Below the pieces are notes generated by a model, which worked only from the letters and a program-made list of their open reading frames with translations, was not told the DNA's origin and did not search any database. A DNA stretch of 51,085 bases from Blautia sp. Its GTDB lineage: Bacteria > Bacillota > Clostridia > Lachnospirales > Lachnospiraceae. The stretch lies in assembly GCA_023667395.1 (NCBI GenBank), contig JAMPAC010000018.1, forward strand, positions 1-51,085. The letters run 5' to 3'. Positions 6,755 to 15,885 of the stretch are shown piece after piece. The translations under genes were made by a program, and so were the position numbers. Every line of letters begins with the position of its first letter. Within the stretch, counting starts at the first letter, position 1.

Positions 6755-8704
6755 CTATTGTTCCATGATCGTGCCGTCGCGATACGCTTCCAGCAGCTCC
6801 TCCAGATAATAGATGCTCTCCCGAAGTTCCCTGCCCACATCCGTATCCGCCACCAGCTTCCTGCGGGGGAATGTCTCCACATCGGTGGAATCGGAAAAGA
6901 TATCGGATTCCTTTTTGATGGCGGCCTCGGTGGACTCAAAGGGCTCATGGGCCACCAGCCTCATGCCCCGCGAATTGCATACCAGCGTGTATCCGGCGAT
7001 CCCCGTCTTTTTCTGGTAAGCCTTGGAAAATCCGCCGTCGATGATCAGCAGCTTTCCGCCGCACTTGATGGGCGATTCCCCGTGAATCTGCTCCACGGGC
7101 ACATGGCCGTTGACAATATGTCCCTCTTTGGCGTCCAGCCCGAACTCCTCCAGGATCCGGTTCACCGTCTCCTCCTGCTCCAGCAGCCGGTAATAATTGT
7201 CTTTTTTCTCCTTGTGGGCGTCCGGCTCCTCTATAAAATAAGATTCAAAGGTAGCCATCTTCGCCTTTCCGAATACCGGCGATCCCTTTCCCGCCCAGAT
7301 ATACCACATCATATCCTGGCCGGCGGCGCGTTCCGCAGGATCTTTGGCATAATAACCCCTTCTGGCATAATATTCCAGGATGTCATACAATGCCTTGCCG
7401 CTGTATTTTTTGCCATAGATTTCCACCTCGGTAAAACTGCCGTCCGGGTTCATGGGCATACAGCCGTGGTACAGCAGGTTCCCGTTATAAACTTTGTAGA
7501 TACCGCCCTTGGCGTAGAGGAACCTCACATGGCGCTGCAGCTTCTCGCACTTCATGAAAGCCTGCTGCAGACGCACCATCACCTTGGCCTCCTCCTCGCT
7601 CAGTTCGTAGGGCTTCTCCCGGTCAACGGTGGGAAAATCCAGGTCTTTCATGGGATAATCCTTACCGTCTATACACACCGTTCCCTTTTCATAATTGATC
7701 TTGTCCAGCAGAAGCCTGCCGTCCATGTCAAATTCAGGATGGCGCATGATCAGCTGCCCCTCCAGCTTGAACTGGATGATGGTCATGGCCTTGTGCATCT
7801 TGGTGTCCAGGCCGAGATCCTTGGTGTTGTAATCCGTATTATATTTAATGGCAAAAAGGCCGCAGTCGGTCTCCGCGTAGGTCTCCAGGGCAAAGGCCGC
7901 CAATGGCAGCAGGTTGATGCCGTAGCCGTCCTCTATGGTGGCAAGGTTGCCGTACTTTGCCGCCATCCGCACCACGTTGGCAATACAGGCAAGGTGCCCG
8001 CTGGCGGCCCCCATCCATACCATATCATGGTTTCCCCACTGCACGTCCACGGAATGATAGGCGCACAGCGTGTCCATAATGATATGGGGACCCGGCCCCC
8101 TGTCATAGATATCCCCCACGATATGGAGATGATCGATCACCAGATGCTGGATCAGGTGGCTCAGCGCGATGATGAACTGGGGCGCCCTGCCGATCCGGAT
8201 GATGGTATGTATGATCTCGTTGTAATAGGCCTCCTTGTCCTGGATCTCCTCCTTCTCCGTGATCAGTTCCTCGATCACGTAGGCAAAATCCTGGGGCAGC
8301 GCTTTCCGCACCTTGGAGCGGGTATATTTGGAGGAAACACGCTTGATCATCTGCACCAGGCGGTGGAGGGATATCTTGTACCAGTCCTCAATGTACTCCT
8401 CCTCACGCTGGGCGATCTCCACTTTTTCCTCCGGATAATAGATCAGCGTGGCAAGGCTTTTCTTGTCCTTCGTGCTGATGGTGCTCCCGAATTCCTCGTC
8501 GATCTTCCTGCGGATGGAGCCGGAACCGTTCTTCAGAACATGGTTGAACTGCTCATATTCCCCATGGATATCCGTCAGGAAATGCTCCGTTCCCTTGGGC
8601 AGGTTCATGATGGACTGCAGGTTGATGATCTCCGTGGAAGCCGCCGCGATATTTTTATACTGCTTTGCCATTGCCTTCAATACTGTGCGTTCTTTATCGT
8701 CCAT
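6755..8704 (-). CDS. fbp: Class III fructose-1,6-bisphosphatase
   Basis: This 649-residue protein is a Firmicutes class III FBPase, the gluconeogenic enzyme that hydrolyses fructose 1,6-bisphosphate. It has metallophosphatase motifs: DIHGEYEQF near residue 45, GDIYDRGP near residue 200 and WGNHD about 25 residues on. The length fits the family (about 640-670). I start at ATG 8704 because AAGGAG lies directly upstream; an in-frame upstream extension to 8803 has no family-like sequence. It follows dapB on the same strand after two hairpin-forming sequences. Confidence 0.9.
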   Translation of the reverse strand: MDDKERTVLKAMAKQYKNIAAASTEIINLQSIMNLPKGTEHFLTDIHGEYEQFNHVLKNGSGSIRRKIDEEFGSTISTKDKKSLATLIYYPEEKVEIAQREEEYIEDWYKISLHRLVQMIKRVSSKYTRSKVRKALPQDFAYVIEELITEKEEIQDKEAYYNEIIHTIIRIGRAPQFIIALSHLIQHLVIDHLHIVGDIYDRGPGPHIIMDTLCAYHSVDVQWGNHDMVWMGAASGHLACIANVVRMAAKYGNLATIEDGYGINLLPLAAFALETYAETDCGLFAIKYNTDYNTKDLGLDTKMHKAMTIIQFKLEGQLIMRHPEFDMDGRLLLDKINYEKGTVCIDGKDYPMKDLDFPTVDREKPYELSEEEAKVMVRLQQAFMKCEKLQRHVRFLYAKGGIYKVYNGNLLYHGCMPMNPDGSFTEVEIYGKKYSGKALYDILEYYARRGYYAKDPAERAAGQDMMWYIWAGKGSPVFGKAKMATFESYFIEEPDAHKEKKDNYYRLLEQEETVNRILEEFGLDAKEGHIVNGHVPVEQIHGESPIKCGGKLLIIDGGFSKAYQKKTGIAGYTLVCNSRGMRLVAHEPFESTEAAIKKESDIFSDSTDVETFPRRKLVADTDVGRELRESIYYLEELLEAYRDGTIMEQ

Positions 8705-8725
8705 GATTATCTCCTTTATTATTCC

Positions 8726-8812
8726 GCAAGGACGCTGCTTTCTGCGTTCTTGCAACTGCATCAGCAGTTTGTGGGAATGGAACTTCCTGGCGTCCCATCC
8801 CATGATGGGACG
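8726..8812. repeat. Two hairpin-forming inverted repeats between dapB and fbp
   Basis: GCAAGGACGC/GCGTTCTTGC (8726-8753) and CGTCCCATC/GATGGGACG (8791-8812) can each fold. No T-run follows either, so I do not call them terminators; they may act in mRNA processing or attenuation. Confidence 0.45.
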
Positions 8813-8815
8813 TCA

Positions 8816-9595
8816 TTAGAAGTTCTTCCCACACTGTGCGGCGTCGATCACATCGCCCATATCATACATGCCCGGGGTCTTCCCTGCCAGGAATTTCGCC
8901 GCCTGTACCGCACCCTTTCCAAACACTGCCCTGGAATAGGCCGTATGGGAAAAGGTGATCACCTCGTCCGGCCCTGCAAACAGCACGTCATGTTCTCCCA
9001 CAATGGTACCGCCCCTTACGGCGCTGATGCCGATCTCTTTCCGGGGGCGCTTCTCCCTGCGGGAACTTCTGTCATAGACATACCCATATTCATTGCCAAG
9101 TGCCTCATTGATGGAATCCGCCAGCGCCAGCGCGGTCCCGCTGGGCGCGTCCAGCTTCTGGTTGTGATGCTTCTCCAGGATCTCCATATCAAATCCTGCA
9201 GGGGCAAGCACTCCCGCCGCATCCTTCAACAGCTTTAAGAGCAGGTTGATGCCCAGGGACATATTGGCGGAGCGCAGCACCGGGATCTGACCGGATGCCT
9301 CTTTCACTTTCTGCAGCTGCTGCTCGCTTAAGCCCGTGGTACAGAGCACGCAGGGCAGTTTCTTTTCCACGCAGTAGTCCAGCATCTTATCCACTGCGGA
9401 AGCGTTGGAAAAGTCGATCAGGCAGTCCGCCTCCATATCGCAGTCAACAATATCCGTAAACACGGGATAGGGATTGTGTCCGTCATCCCTGGTGTCGATA
9501 CCTGCCGCCATCACGGTCTCGTCATCTTCCGCCACCAGGCCGCTGATCACCTGCCCCATTTTTCCGTTGCATCCGTTCATAATGATTCTTGTCAT
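8816..9595 (-). CDS. dapB: 4-hydroxy-tetrahydrodipicolinate reductase DapB
   Basis: This 259-residue enzyme reduces HTPA with NAD(P)H in the lysine/meso-DAP pathway. It has the Rossmann glycine motif GCNGKMG near residue 8, the CTTG loop, NMSLGINLL and EKHHNQKLDAPSGTAL, the last carrying the catalytic His-His and Lys. I place the start at ATG 9595, where the family homology begins and an AAAGGGG site precedes; the open frame continues upstream without family sequence. It is downstream of dapA on the same strand, so the lysine riboswitch probably controls both. Confidence 0.92.
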   Translation of the reverse strand: MTRIIMNGCNGKMGQVISGLVAEDDETVMAAGIDTRDDGHNPYPVFTDIVDCDMEADCLIDFSNASAVDKMLDYCVEKKLPCVLCTTGLSEQQLQKVKEASGQIPVLRSANMSLGINLLLKLLKDAAGVLAPAGFDMEILEKHHNQKLDAPSGTALALADSINEALGNEYGYVYDRSSRREKRPRKEIGISAVRGGTIVGEHDVLFAGPDEVITFSHTAYSRAVFGKGAVQAAKFLAGKTPGMYDMGDVIDAAQCGKNF

Positions 9596-9702
9596 AGCCG
9601 TATCCTTTCCCCTTTCGTCCGGTAAATCCGATCCCTTACACAGTCCCAGGCAGCATACTGCCTCCGTCCCGACAGTGAAAGACCCTTTTACCATGGATCC
9701 CC

Positions 9703-10590
9703 TTAAGCAAGGATCCCGTAAGCTTTCATTGCTTTCTCCAATTTCTCCACATTGGCGGGCTCCATCTCCGTCAGCGGCATCCGCAAGGGTCCTGCCTCCA
9801 TGCCCATCAGGTTCAGCGCTTTCTTGACCGGGATGGGGTTCACCTCGCAGAACAGGGCGTTGCACAGATCCAGGGCCGCAAGCTGCTTCCTGCGGCTGTC
9901 CTCCACCCTGCCCTCCAGAAAGTCCTGGCAGATCTCATGGGTCTGGGCGGGCGCCACATTGGACAGCACGGAGATCACCCCCAGCCCGCCCAGCGCCATG
10001 ATGGGCAGGATCTGGTCGTCATTGCCGGAATAAATATCCGCGCATCCGTCGGCAATGGCCGCCAGGTGGGCGATCTGGCTGATGTTGCCGCTGGCTTCCT
10101 TTACGCCCACGATATTCTCCACATCCTTACAGAGCCTGACCACGGTCTCGGGCAGGATATTGCATCCCGTCCGGCTGGGCACATTGTAAAGCAGCAGGGG
10201 AATCTTCACCGAATCCGCAACAGCTTTAAAATGGGCGTACAGACCGTTCTGGGTGGCCTTGTTATAGTAGGGGCTTACCAGCAGCAGTCCGTCCGCCCCC
10301 GCCTTTTCAGCCTCCTGGGAGAGATAGATCGCCGTCTCGGTACTGTTGGAGCCCGTTCCCGCAATGACGGGAATCCTGCCCTTCACCGCCTTGACGCAGT
10401 AACGGATCACGTCCAGATGCTCCTCATGGGTCAGCGTGGACGCCTCCCCCGTAGTGCCGCAGACAATGATGGCGTCGGTTCCGTTCTCAATCTGGAACTC
10501 CACCAGCTTCCCGAACTGTTCATAGTTTACTTCGCCGTTCTCATACATGGGCGTAACAATCGCCACACCCGCACCCTTAAAGATTGACAT
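9703..10590 (-). CDS. dapA: 4-hydroxy-tetrahydrodipicolinate synthase DapA
   Basis: This 295-residue aldolase condenses pyruvate with aspartate semialdehyde, the first committed step to lysine and DAP. Visible hallmarks are GTTGEASTLT near residue 44, the tyrosine of LLVSPYYNK and of LLYNVPSRTG, and the Schiff-base lysine in GVKEASG near residue 163. The start at ATG 10590 follows GGAGAAGG; an alternative ATG 15 bases upstream overlaps that site. A lysine riboswitch, terminator and promoter lie directly upstream. Confidence 0.93.
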   Translation of the reverse strand: MSIFKGAGVAIVTPMYENGEVNYEQFGKLVEFQIENGTDAIIVCGTTGEASTLTHEEHLDVIRYCVKAVKGRIPVIAGTGSNSTETAIYLSQEAEKAGADGLLLVSPYYNKATQNGLYAHFKAVADSVKIPLLLYNVPSRTGCNILPETVVRLCKDVENIVGVKEASGNISQIAHLAAIADGCADIYSGNDDQILPIMALGGLGVISVLSNVAPAQTHEICQDFLEGRVEDSRRKQLAALDLCNALFCEVNPIPVKKALNLMGMEAGPLRMPLTEMEPANVEKLEKAMKAYGILA

Positions 10591-10644
10591 AGCCTTCTCC
10601 TCCATAATAGTATTTTTTTCTTCTGACCCTGCTCATGAGCAGAG

Positions 10645-10678
10645 TCGAAAACGAAAGCCGGCACTGGAAGCGCCGGCA
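10645..10678 (-). terminator. Riboswitch-linked intrinsic terminator before dapA
   Basis: On the minus strand, GCCGGC...GCCGGC forms a stem with a 9-base loop, followed by TTTCGTTTTC. It lies between the lysine aptamer and the dapA start, so it is the probable expression platform: high lysine favours termination. Confidence 0.75.
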
Positions 10679-10701
10679 TGGATTAACGTTCATATCGCTG
10701 C

Positions 10702-10868
10702 TGATAGCGCCCCATCCGATACCGGATGACAGTCATACGGCTCTTAACCGTATGCCCAAGAATCGATCTGCAGGTTCTCGCTTCTTTCGGCGTCCTCCCC
10801 TTTCATCCCCCCGCTCCTACGCCTGTCGTATTGGGAAGATTACTCTTGAATAACGCAACCTCTATCTT
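10702..10868 (-). ncRNA. Lysine riboswitch (L-box)
   Basis: The minus strand contains the L-box core in order: GATAGAGG opening P1, TTCAAGAGTA, AAAGGGGAGGACGCCGAAAG, a TTGGGC segment, the P4 hairpin CATACGG/CCGTATG, GACTGTCA, and GGCGCTATC closing P1. This agrees with known lysC/dapA lysine riboswitches of Firmicutes. It is directly upstream of dapA, with a terminator in between. The fold comes from motif recognition; I have not run a covariance search. Confidence 0.9.
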
Positions 10869-10888
10869 TTACTGTATTTCTTAACTGA

Positions 10889-10917
10889 ATGATAGCATTT
10901 TCCGTATCTTATGTCAA
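10889..10917 (-). promoter_or_regulatory. Promoter of the lysine riboswitch-dapA transcript
   Basis: On the minus strand, TTGACA and TATCAT are 17 bases apart, and the aptamer begins about 20 bases after the -10 box. Confidence 0.8.
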
Positions 10918-10926
10918 TGACATATT

Positions 10927-11424
10927 TCATGCTTTCCCGCAATACACCACCGTTTCTATCCTGGAAACTTCGTCCGCCATGGAACATATCTCATCGCTTA
11001 TCCTGATACCGGTAAGGATGACGCTTGTATCCCCCCTGCAGGCCAGCATGTTCTTCAGGTCGTCCACGGTGATGATCTCCTTTTCGATGAGCCCCAGGAC
11101 CTCATCCAGGATCAGCAGGTCGCACTCTCCCGTGGCAAGCACCTTCCTGGCGAAATTCATGCCATTTCTGATATTGACGATCTCGTCCTTTTTCCTCTCC
11201 TCGGAAAGCTGTTCAAAATTTTCATCTGATTTTTCAAAACGGAACAGCTTGATCTCAGGCTCCATCCTGCGCAGGAAATCGGAGTCCTCGAGACCTTTCC
11301 CTTTTAAAAACTGGATGATGACCACATGTTTCCCCGCCACTGCCGCCTGCACTGCCCTGCCGATAGCCGCGGGAGATTTGCCCCGTCCGTCACCGGCATA
11401 AATAGATACTGATCCATTTGCCAT
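10927..11424 (-). CDS. cobO: Corrinoid adenosyltransferase (CobO/BtuR family)
   Basis: This 165-residue protein has the CobO/BtuR layout: a P-loop GDGRGKSPAAIGRA near residue 12, QFLKGKG, and the LLILDEVLG Walker B region. The family adenosylates cobalamin or cobinamide with ATP. The P-loop departs from the usual GKGKTT-type (GRGKSP), so nucleotide use may differ. I start at ATG 11424, which gives the family N-terminus and has a GAGGTG site; ten extra in-frame codons lie upstream. No other cobalamin gene is nearby, which suggests a salvage role. Confidence 0.8.
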   Translation of the reverse strand: MANGSVSIYAGDGRGKSPAAIGRAVQAAVAGKHVVIIQFLKGKGLEDSDFLRRMEPEIKLFRFEKSDENFEQLSEERKKDEIVNIRNGMNFARKVLATGECDLLILDEVLGLIEKEIITVDDLKNMLACRGDTSVILTGIRISDEICSMADEVSRIETVVYCGKA

Positions 11425-11489
11425 ACTGCACCTCGATCCGGTTCTTTTGTACAAATAGTAAATATTTCCTATATTATAACATACTTCTT

Positions 11490-12155
11490 TTAATTTGGCA
11501 AATCCTGGCAGTTTTCTTCCATTTCTTCTCCTTCGCCAAGCTCCATCTTGCTGACGGAGACCTCAAACGCCACCCGCTTCTCCACGTTCTCCTCGTCCAG
11601 CTTCTTCATATATTCGCGGCTCTGGATGCGCCCCCAGACCGCACAGCGCTCCCCCACCTTAAACTGGTTGGCGTACCGCGCATTCCTTCCCCAGCAGATA
11701 CAGGGTATATAATCGGACTTCCCATAAGGACGATTCACCGCCAGCAGCAGGTCCGCGATCTCACGCCCCAGGGGGGTCTTGCGATAGACGGGCTCCTTGC
11801 AGATATAACCGTCCAGAAAGATCTGGTTCGTCTTGGAACTTTCCTCCATCTCCTCAATGAAACTGATCTCCCTCGCGAAGACGGACAGCACCAGGCGGTT
11901 TTTATGTTCTTCATGCCTGTTGTAGGAGCGGAACTGTCCTACCACGCAGATCAGCGCCCCCATATAGTCGCCGGTCACATCGATGAGCCGCTCGGAAACC
12001 ATCACCGGAATAACGTCATAGCTTTCGCTCAGCCTTTTACATTTGACATCCACCATATAAAAGCCTTCTCCGAAAATTTCATGGCTATAGGAAAAAGCGC
12101 TTACGATCTCTCCCATAACCGTTACCTGGTTGTTTTCAATTACCTTATCTGTCAT
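11490..12155 (-). CDS. SSB-like protein with two OB-fold segments
   Basis: This 221-residue protein looks like two OB-folds in a row: residues about 7-95 (VTVMGEIVSAFSYS, then VDVKCKRLSESYDVIPVMV) and about 107-205 (IFLDGYICKEPVYRKTPLG, then DYIPCICWGRNARYA). The second resembles bacterial SSB or PriB. It lacks the long acidic tail with a terminal DDDIPF-like motif that SSB uses to bind partners. It may bind single-stranded DNA in repair or conjugation-like functions; the role is not known. GGGAG precedes the ATG. Confidence 0.7.
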   Translation of the reverse strand: MTDKVIENNQVTVMGEIVSAFSYSHEIFGEGFYMVDVKCKRLSESYDVIPVMVSERLIDVTGDYMGALICVVGQFRSYNRHEEHKNRLVLSVFAREISFIEEMEESSKTNQIFLDGYICKEPVYRKTPLGREIADLLLAVNRPYGKSDYIPCICWGRNARYANQFKVGERCAVWGRIQSREYMKKLDEENVEKRVAFEVSVSKMELGEGEEMEENCQDLPN

Positions 12156-12321
12156 TTCTGTTCTCCCTTCTTACACCTTAAGAATTTTTCCGGTAATATC
12201 ACCTGACGCGCAGACCGCACCCCAAAGTGACCGCACATGGCTATTACTATTTATACATTATCCAGACGCTTTTTAGAACCAAAACCCGCCGCGGGAATCG
12301 CCAAAAATTGACCCTTTTGAC

Positions 12322-12350
12322 TTGCGTTTGCCATAAATCAGTGATATACT
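12322..12350 (+). promoter_or_regulatory. Extended -10 promoter of typA
   Basis: TTGCGT and TATACT are 17 bases apart, and TG lies one base before TATACT (TGATATACT), which makes an extended -10 element. This gives a leader of about 110 bases before typA. Confidence 0.6.
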
Positions 12351-12467
12351 GTAGCAGTTTGGGATTTGACAAATTTTGCACTGCAATGGGCCATGCGGAA
12401 AGGGACATGAAAATTGTCCGTGGAAGCTCGCTCACAAAGGACATATGTGGAAAGGACGTTGAAATAA

Positions 12468-14300
12468 ATGAAACAAAAAAGAGAAGACGTAAGAAATGTA
12501 GCCATCATCGCCCATGTTGATCACGGCAAGACAACCCTGGTGGATGAACTTTTAAAACAGAGCGGCGTATTCCGGGAAGGACAGGAAGTGGCGGAGCGCA
12601 TCATGGACTCCAACGATATCGAACGTGAACGCGGCATCACCATCCTTTCCAAAAACACGGCAGTCATGTATAAAAATACAAAGATCAACATCATCGACAC
12701 CCCCGGCCACGCTGATTTCGGCGGCGAGGTGGAGCGCGTGCTGAAAATGGTCAACGGCGTGATCCTGGTGGTGGACGCTTTCGAGGGCGCCATGCCCCAG
12801 ACCAAGTTCGTGCTGCGGAAAGCCCTGGAATTAAAACTCCCTGTCATCGTCTGCATCAACAAGATCGACCGCCCCGAGGCCAGGCCTGACGAGGTGGTGG
12901 ACGAGGTTCTGGAACTGTTCCTGGAACTGGACGCGGACGACGCCCAGCTGGACTGTCCTTTCGTCTACGCCTCCGCCAAGACGGGGGTGGCTTCCATGGA
13001 TGCCGCCAAACCGGGCACCAGCATGGAACCCCTCTTTGAGACCATTGTGAACTATATCCCCGCTCCCGAGGGCGACCCCGACGCGGGCACACAGGTGCTA
13101 ATCAGCACCATCGACTACAACGAATATGTGGGACGCATCGGCGTGGGCAAGGTGGATAACGGCTCCATCCGGGTCAATCAGGAAGTGGTCATCTGCAACC
13201 ACCACGAACCGGACAAGCAGATCCGGGTAAAGGTGAGCAAACTGTATGAATTTGACGGGCTGAACAAAGTGGAGGTAAAGGAAGCGGACATGGGCTCCAT
13301 CGTGGCCATCTCCGGCATCAGCGATATCCACATCGGGGATACCCTCTGTGCCGTGGACAATGTGGTCCCCATTCCTTTCCAGAAGATCAGCGAGCCCACC
13401 ATCGCCATGCAGTTTATGGTAAACGATTCCCCCCTGGCAGGCCGGGAGGGAAAATACGTCACCAGCCGCCACATCCGCGACAGGCTTTTCAGGGAATTGA
13501 ATACGGATGTCTCCCTTCGGGTGGAGGAAACCGAAACCACCGAGTGCTTTAAGGTTTCCGGACGGGGCGAACTGCACCTCTCCGTTTTAATTGAAAATAT
13601 GCGCCGGGAGGGATACGAGTTCGCCGTCAGCAAGGCGGAAGTCCTTTACCGCACGGATGAGAACGGCAAGAGAACCGAGCCCATGGAACTGGCTTACATC
13701 GATGTGCCCAACGAGTTCTCCGGCGCTGTCATCGAGAAACTGGGACAGAGAAAGGGCGAACTGCGGAATATGGGAACCATTTCCGGCGGCGCCTATACCC
13801 GTCTGGAATTCTCCATTCCCGCCAGGGGTCTCATCGGCTACCGGGGCGAATTCCTTACGGACACCAAGGGCAACGGCATCATGAACACGGTCTTTGACGG
13901 ATACGCCCCTTACAAGGGGGATATCCAGTACAGGAAGCAGGGCTCCCTGATTGCCTTCGAGGCGGGGGACGCCATCACCTACGGCCTGTACAATGCCCAG
14001 GAGCGTGGCACCCTCTTCATCGGCCCCGGCGAAAAAGTCTATGCCGGTATGGTTGTGGGGCAGACCGGACGGGGCGAGGATATTGAGGTAAATGTGTGCA
14101 AGAAAAAGCAGCTGACCAACACCCGTTCCTCCAGCGCGGACGAGGCCCTGCGCCTGACCCCTCCCAAGGTTCTCTCCCTGGAACAGGCGCTGGATTTCAT
14201 CGATACGGACGAACTGCTGGAAGTGACGCCGGGCAGCCTGCGGATCCGGAAGAAAATTCTGGATCCTACTCTGAGGAAACGGGCGGCGATGAAGAAATAG
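12468..14300 (+). CDS. typA: Ribosome-associated GTPase TypA/BipA
   Basis: This 610-residue translational GTPase has G1 AHVDHGKTTL near residue 14, a switch I with ERERGITI, G3 DTPGHADFGGEV, G4 NKID near residue 128 and a late elongation-factor fold. The C-terminal part has the BipA-specific region (GRGELHLSVLIENMRREGYE, then RGLIGYRGEFLTDTKGNG). BipA acts on ribosomes in large-subunit assembly and stress. The gene is alone on the plus strand, behind its own promoter. Confidence 0.95.
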   Translation: MKQKREDVRNVAIIAHVDHGKTTLVDELLKQSGVFREGQEVAERIMDSNDIERERGITILSKNTAVMYKNTKINIIDTPGHADFGGEVERVLKMVNGVILVVDAFEGAMPQTKFVLRKALELKLPVIVCINKIDRPEARPDEVVDEVLELFLELDADDAQLDCPFVYASAKTGVASMDAAKPGTSMEPLFETIVNYIPAPEGDPDAGTQVLISTIDYNEYVGRIGVGKVDNGSIRVNQEVVICNHHEPDKQIRVKVSKLYEFDGLNKVEVKEADMGSIVAISGISDIHIGDTLCAVDNVVPIPFQKISEPTIAMQFMVNDSPLAGREGKYVTSRHIRDRLFRELNTDVSLRVEETETTECFKVSGRGELHLSVLIENMRREGYEFAVSKAEVLYRTDENGKRTEPMELAYIDVPNEFSGAVIEKLGQRKGELRNMGTISGGAYTRLEFSIPARGLIGYRGEFLTDTKGNGIMNTVFDGYAPYKGDIQYRKQGSLIAFEAGDAITYGLYNAQERGTLFIGPGEKVYAGMVVGQTGRGEDIEVNVCKKKQLTNTRSSSADEALRLTPPKVLSLEQALDFIDTDELLEVTPGSLRIRKKILDPTLRKRAAMKK

Positions 14301-14316
14301 AATGCTTTCTCTAAAA

Positions 14317-14349
14317 AAGAGAGTGCCAAAAGTTACCTGGCACTCTCTT
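14317..14349. terminator. Bidirectional intrinsic terminator between typA and the DUF4143 ATPase
   Basis: AAGAGAGTGCCA and TGGCACTCTCTT form a perfect 12-bp stem with a 9-base loop. The minus strand has TTTTTT directly after it; the plus side has a weak T content. Confidence 0.8.
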
Positions 14350-14387
14350 CTACAATAGTTTCATCAGCCGTCAGCTGTGTATCTGCC

Positions 14388-15740
14388 TCAGGAATGCATC
14401 TCCATACGCTTCAGATACCTCTTCAACAAAAACGCGCAAAAATAGGGAAACGTATAAACATTGTCGCCAAATCCCACATTCCCCGCCGTGAATTTCAGGC
14501 CATACGCAATATCAGGGTATTTATCACTATTGATCAGTGTCCGCAGGGATTTCGCCGTACCACTTTTTGCCTTCACCTCCACAGGCAGCAGGTTCCGCTG
14601 TGTCCTCACAAAGAAATCTTCCTCCAGCGTGGAATCTTCCCGCTTGTAATAGTACAGGCCATATCCGCACTTGGTCAAAGCCTCCCCCACGATATTCTCA
14701 TACAACGCTCCCTTATACACGCCCAGATTTCTGTTCGCACGCAGGTCTTCCTGGGCCTCATCGTCCAGCATGGCCACAAAGAGACCGGAATCAAAGAAAT
14801 AGATCTTGTATTTTGTATCATCGTAATTCCCTTTTAACGGAAGTTCCGGGAAATTCAGGCAATAGCATGTGCGGATGATCCCCGCGTCCTTCAGCCACTC
14901 AATACAGCCGCGATAATCCTTGAAACGCGCCCCTTTAGCGACCTTTGAAATCTGGAACTTTTTATTGTCCTTTGCCAGCTGTACCGGGATCTGCTCGAAC
15001 ACGTTCAAAATCCTCGTCTGATCCATGCCCTCCGCATATTTGCGGATATCCTCCCGATAATCGTTCAATAACTGCTTCTGGATATCCAGCGTCCCCTCGA
15101 ACGTGTCCTTTTGGCAGTATTCCCGCAAAACCGCCGGCATGCCGCCCAGAATACAGTAATCCAGAAACAGGTTGCCGAAAACCTGCATTTCTGCCCGGTT
15201 AAAGGGCGTCAGCGTTTCCATATGCCGCAGCATCTCCTGAATGGCGGTATCTCCATATCCCCTGGCCCACAGAAATTCCTCAAAATCCAGGGATGTCATT
15301 TCATAATCCGTTTTATACCCCACGCTGTTGCTCTCAATCCGCCGATAGTGGATTCCCAGCAGGGAACCGCTGCAGATCACATCAAACCGCCCATCTGTCT
15401 TAAAAAACTTCAGCGACGTGGCGATTTCCGGATACTCCTGCATTTCATCAAAAATAAGGACGGTCCCGCCCGGTTCAAACTGCCTGGAGGGATCCATCCG
15501 CGAAATATTCCGTATGATATCCTCCGCTTTGTATCCGTCCTCCGTGATCAGTTTGTACTTGGGCTCCTCCACAAAATTGATATAGACGACGCTCCTGTAA
15601 TTGTCCGCCGCAAACCGCAGTATGGATTCCGTTTTGCCCACCTGCCTGGGTCCCTTTACGATCAGGGGTTTTCTGTCCGGATCCTCTCTCCAGGACTTTA
15701 AATATTGGTCAATTTTCCGCGCCAAATAGGTATCTGCCAT
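14388..15740 (-). CDS. AAA ATPase with DUF4143 domain
   Basis: This 450-residue protein has an AAA_14 ATPase at about residues 1-170, with a P-loop GPRQVGKTES near residue 26 and Walker B VLIFDEMQEYPE near residue 95, then a DUF4143 C-terminal half (about 200-450, ending with a nuclease-like VEVKAKSG). The family is very common in gut Firmicutes and Bacteroidetes; its role is unknown, with suggestions of a restriction-like or toxin-linked function. The start ATG has GGCGGGG upstream. Note the VEVKAK and preceding acidic residues, which resemble a PD-(D/E)xK-like core. It stands alone between typA and the lipoprotein gene. Confidence 0.85.
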   Translation of the reverse strand: MADTYLARKIDQYLKSWREDPDRKPLIVKGPRQVGKTESILRFAADNYRSVVYINFVEEPKYKLITEDGYKAEDIIRNISRMDPSRQFEPGGTVLIFDEMQEYPEIATSLKFFKTDGRFDVICSGSLLGIHYRRIESNSVGYKTDYEMTSLDFEEFLWARGYGDTAIQEMLRHMETLTPFNRAEMQVFGNLFLDYCILGGMPAVLREYCQKDTFEGTLDIQKQLLNDYREDIRKYAEGMDQTRILNVFEQIPVQLAKDNKKFQISKVAKGARFKDYRGCIEWLKDAGIIRTCYCLNFPELPLKGNYDDTKYKIYFFDSGLFVAMLDDEAQEDLRANRNLGVYKGALYENIVGEALTKCGYGLYYYKREDSTLEEDFFVRTQRNLLPVEVKAKSGTAKSLRTLINSDKYPDIAYGLKFTAGNVGFGDNVYTFPYFCAFLLKRYLKRMEMHS

Positions 15741-15885
15741 ACTTTCCCCGCCTTTCGATATTTATAGTTTACAAAAAATGAGGGAAATATTCAAGTATGG
15801 CAGCAAAAAAATGAGCGAGTTTTTGGAAATACATTACAATTTTATGAGGGAATTCCTTTTAACCTGGGAAACATATCCTGTTTTG

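Noticed and set aside
6689-9238. A long open frame on the plus strand (849 codons)
   Set aside because: It lies opposite fbp and dapB, has no family features and mirrors the codon pattern of the genes on the other strand.
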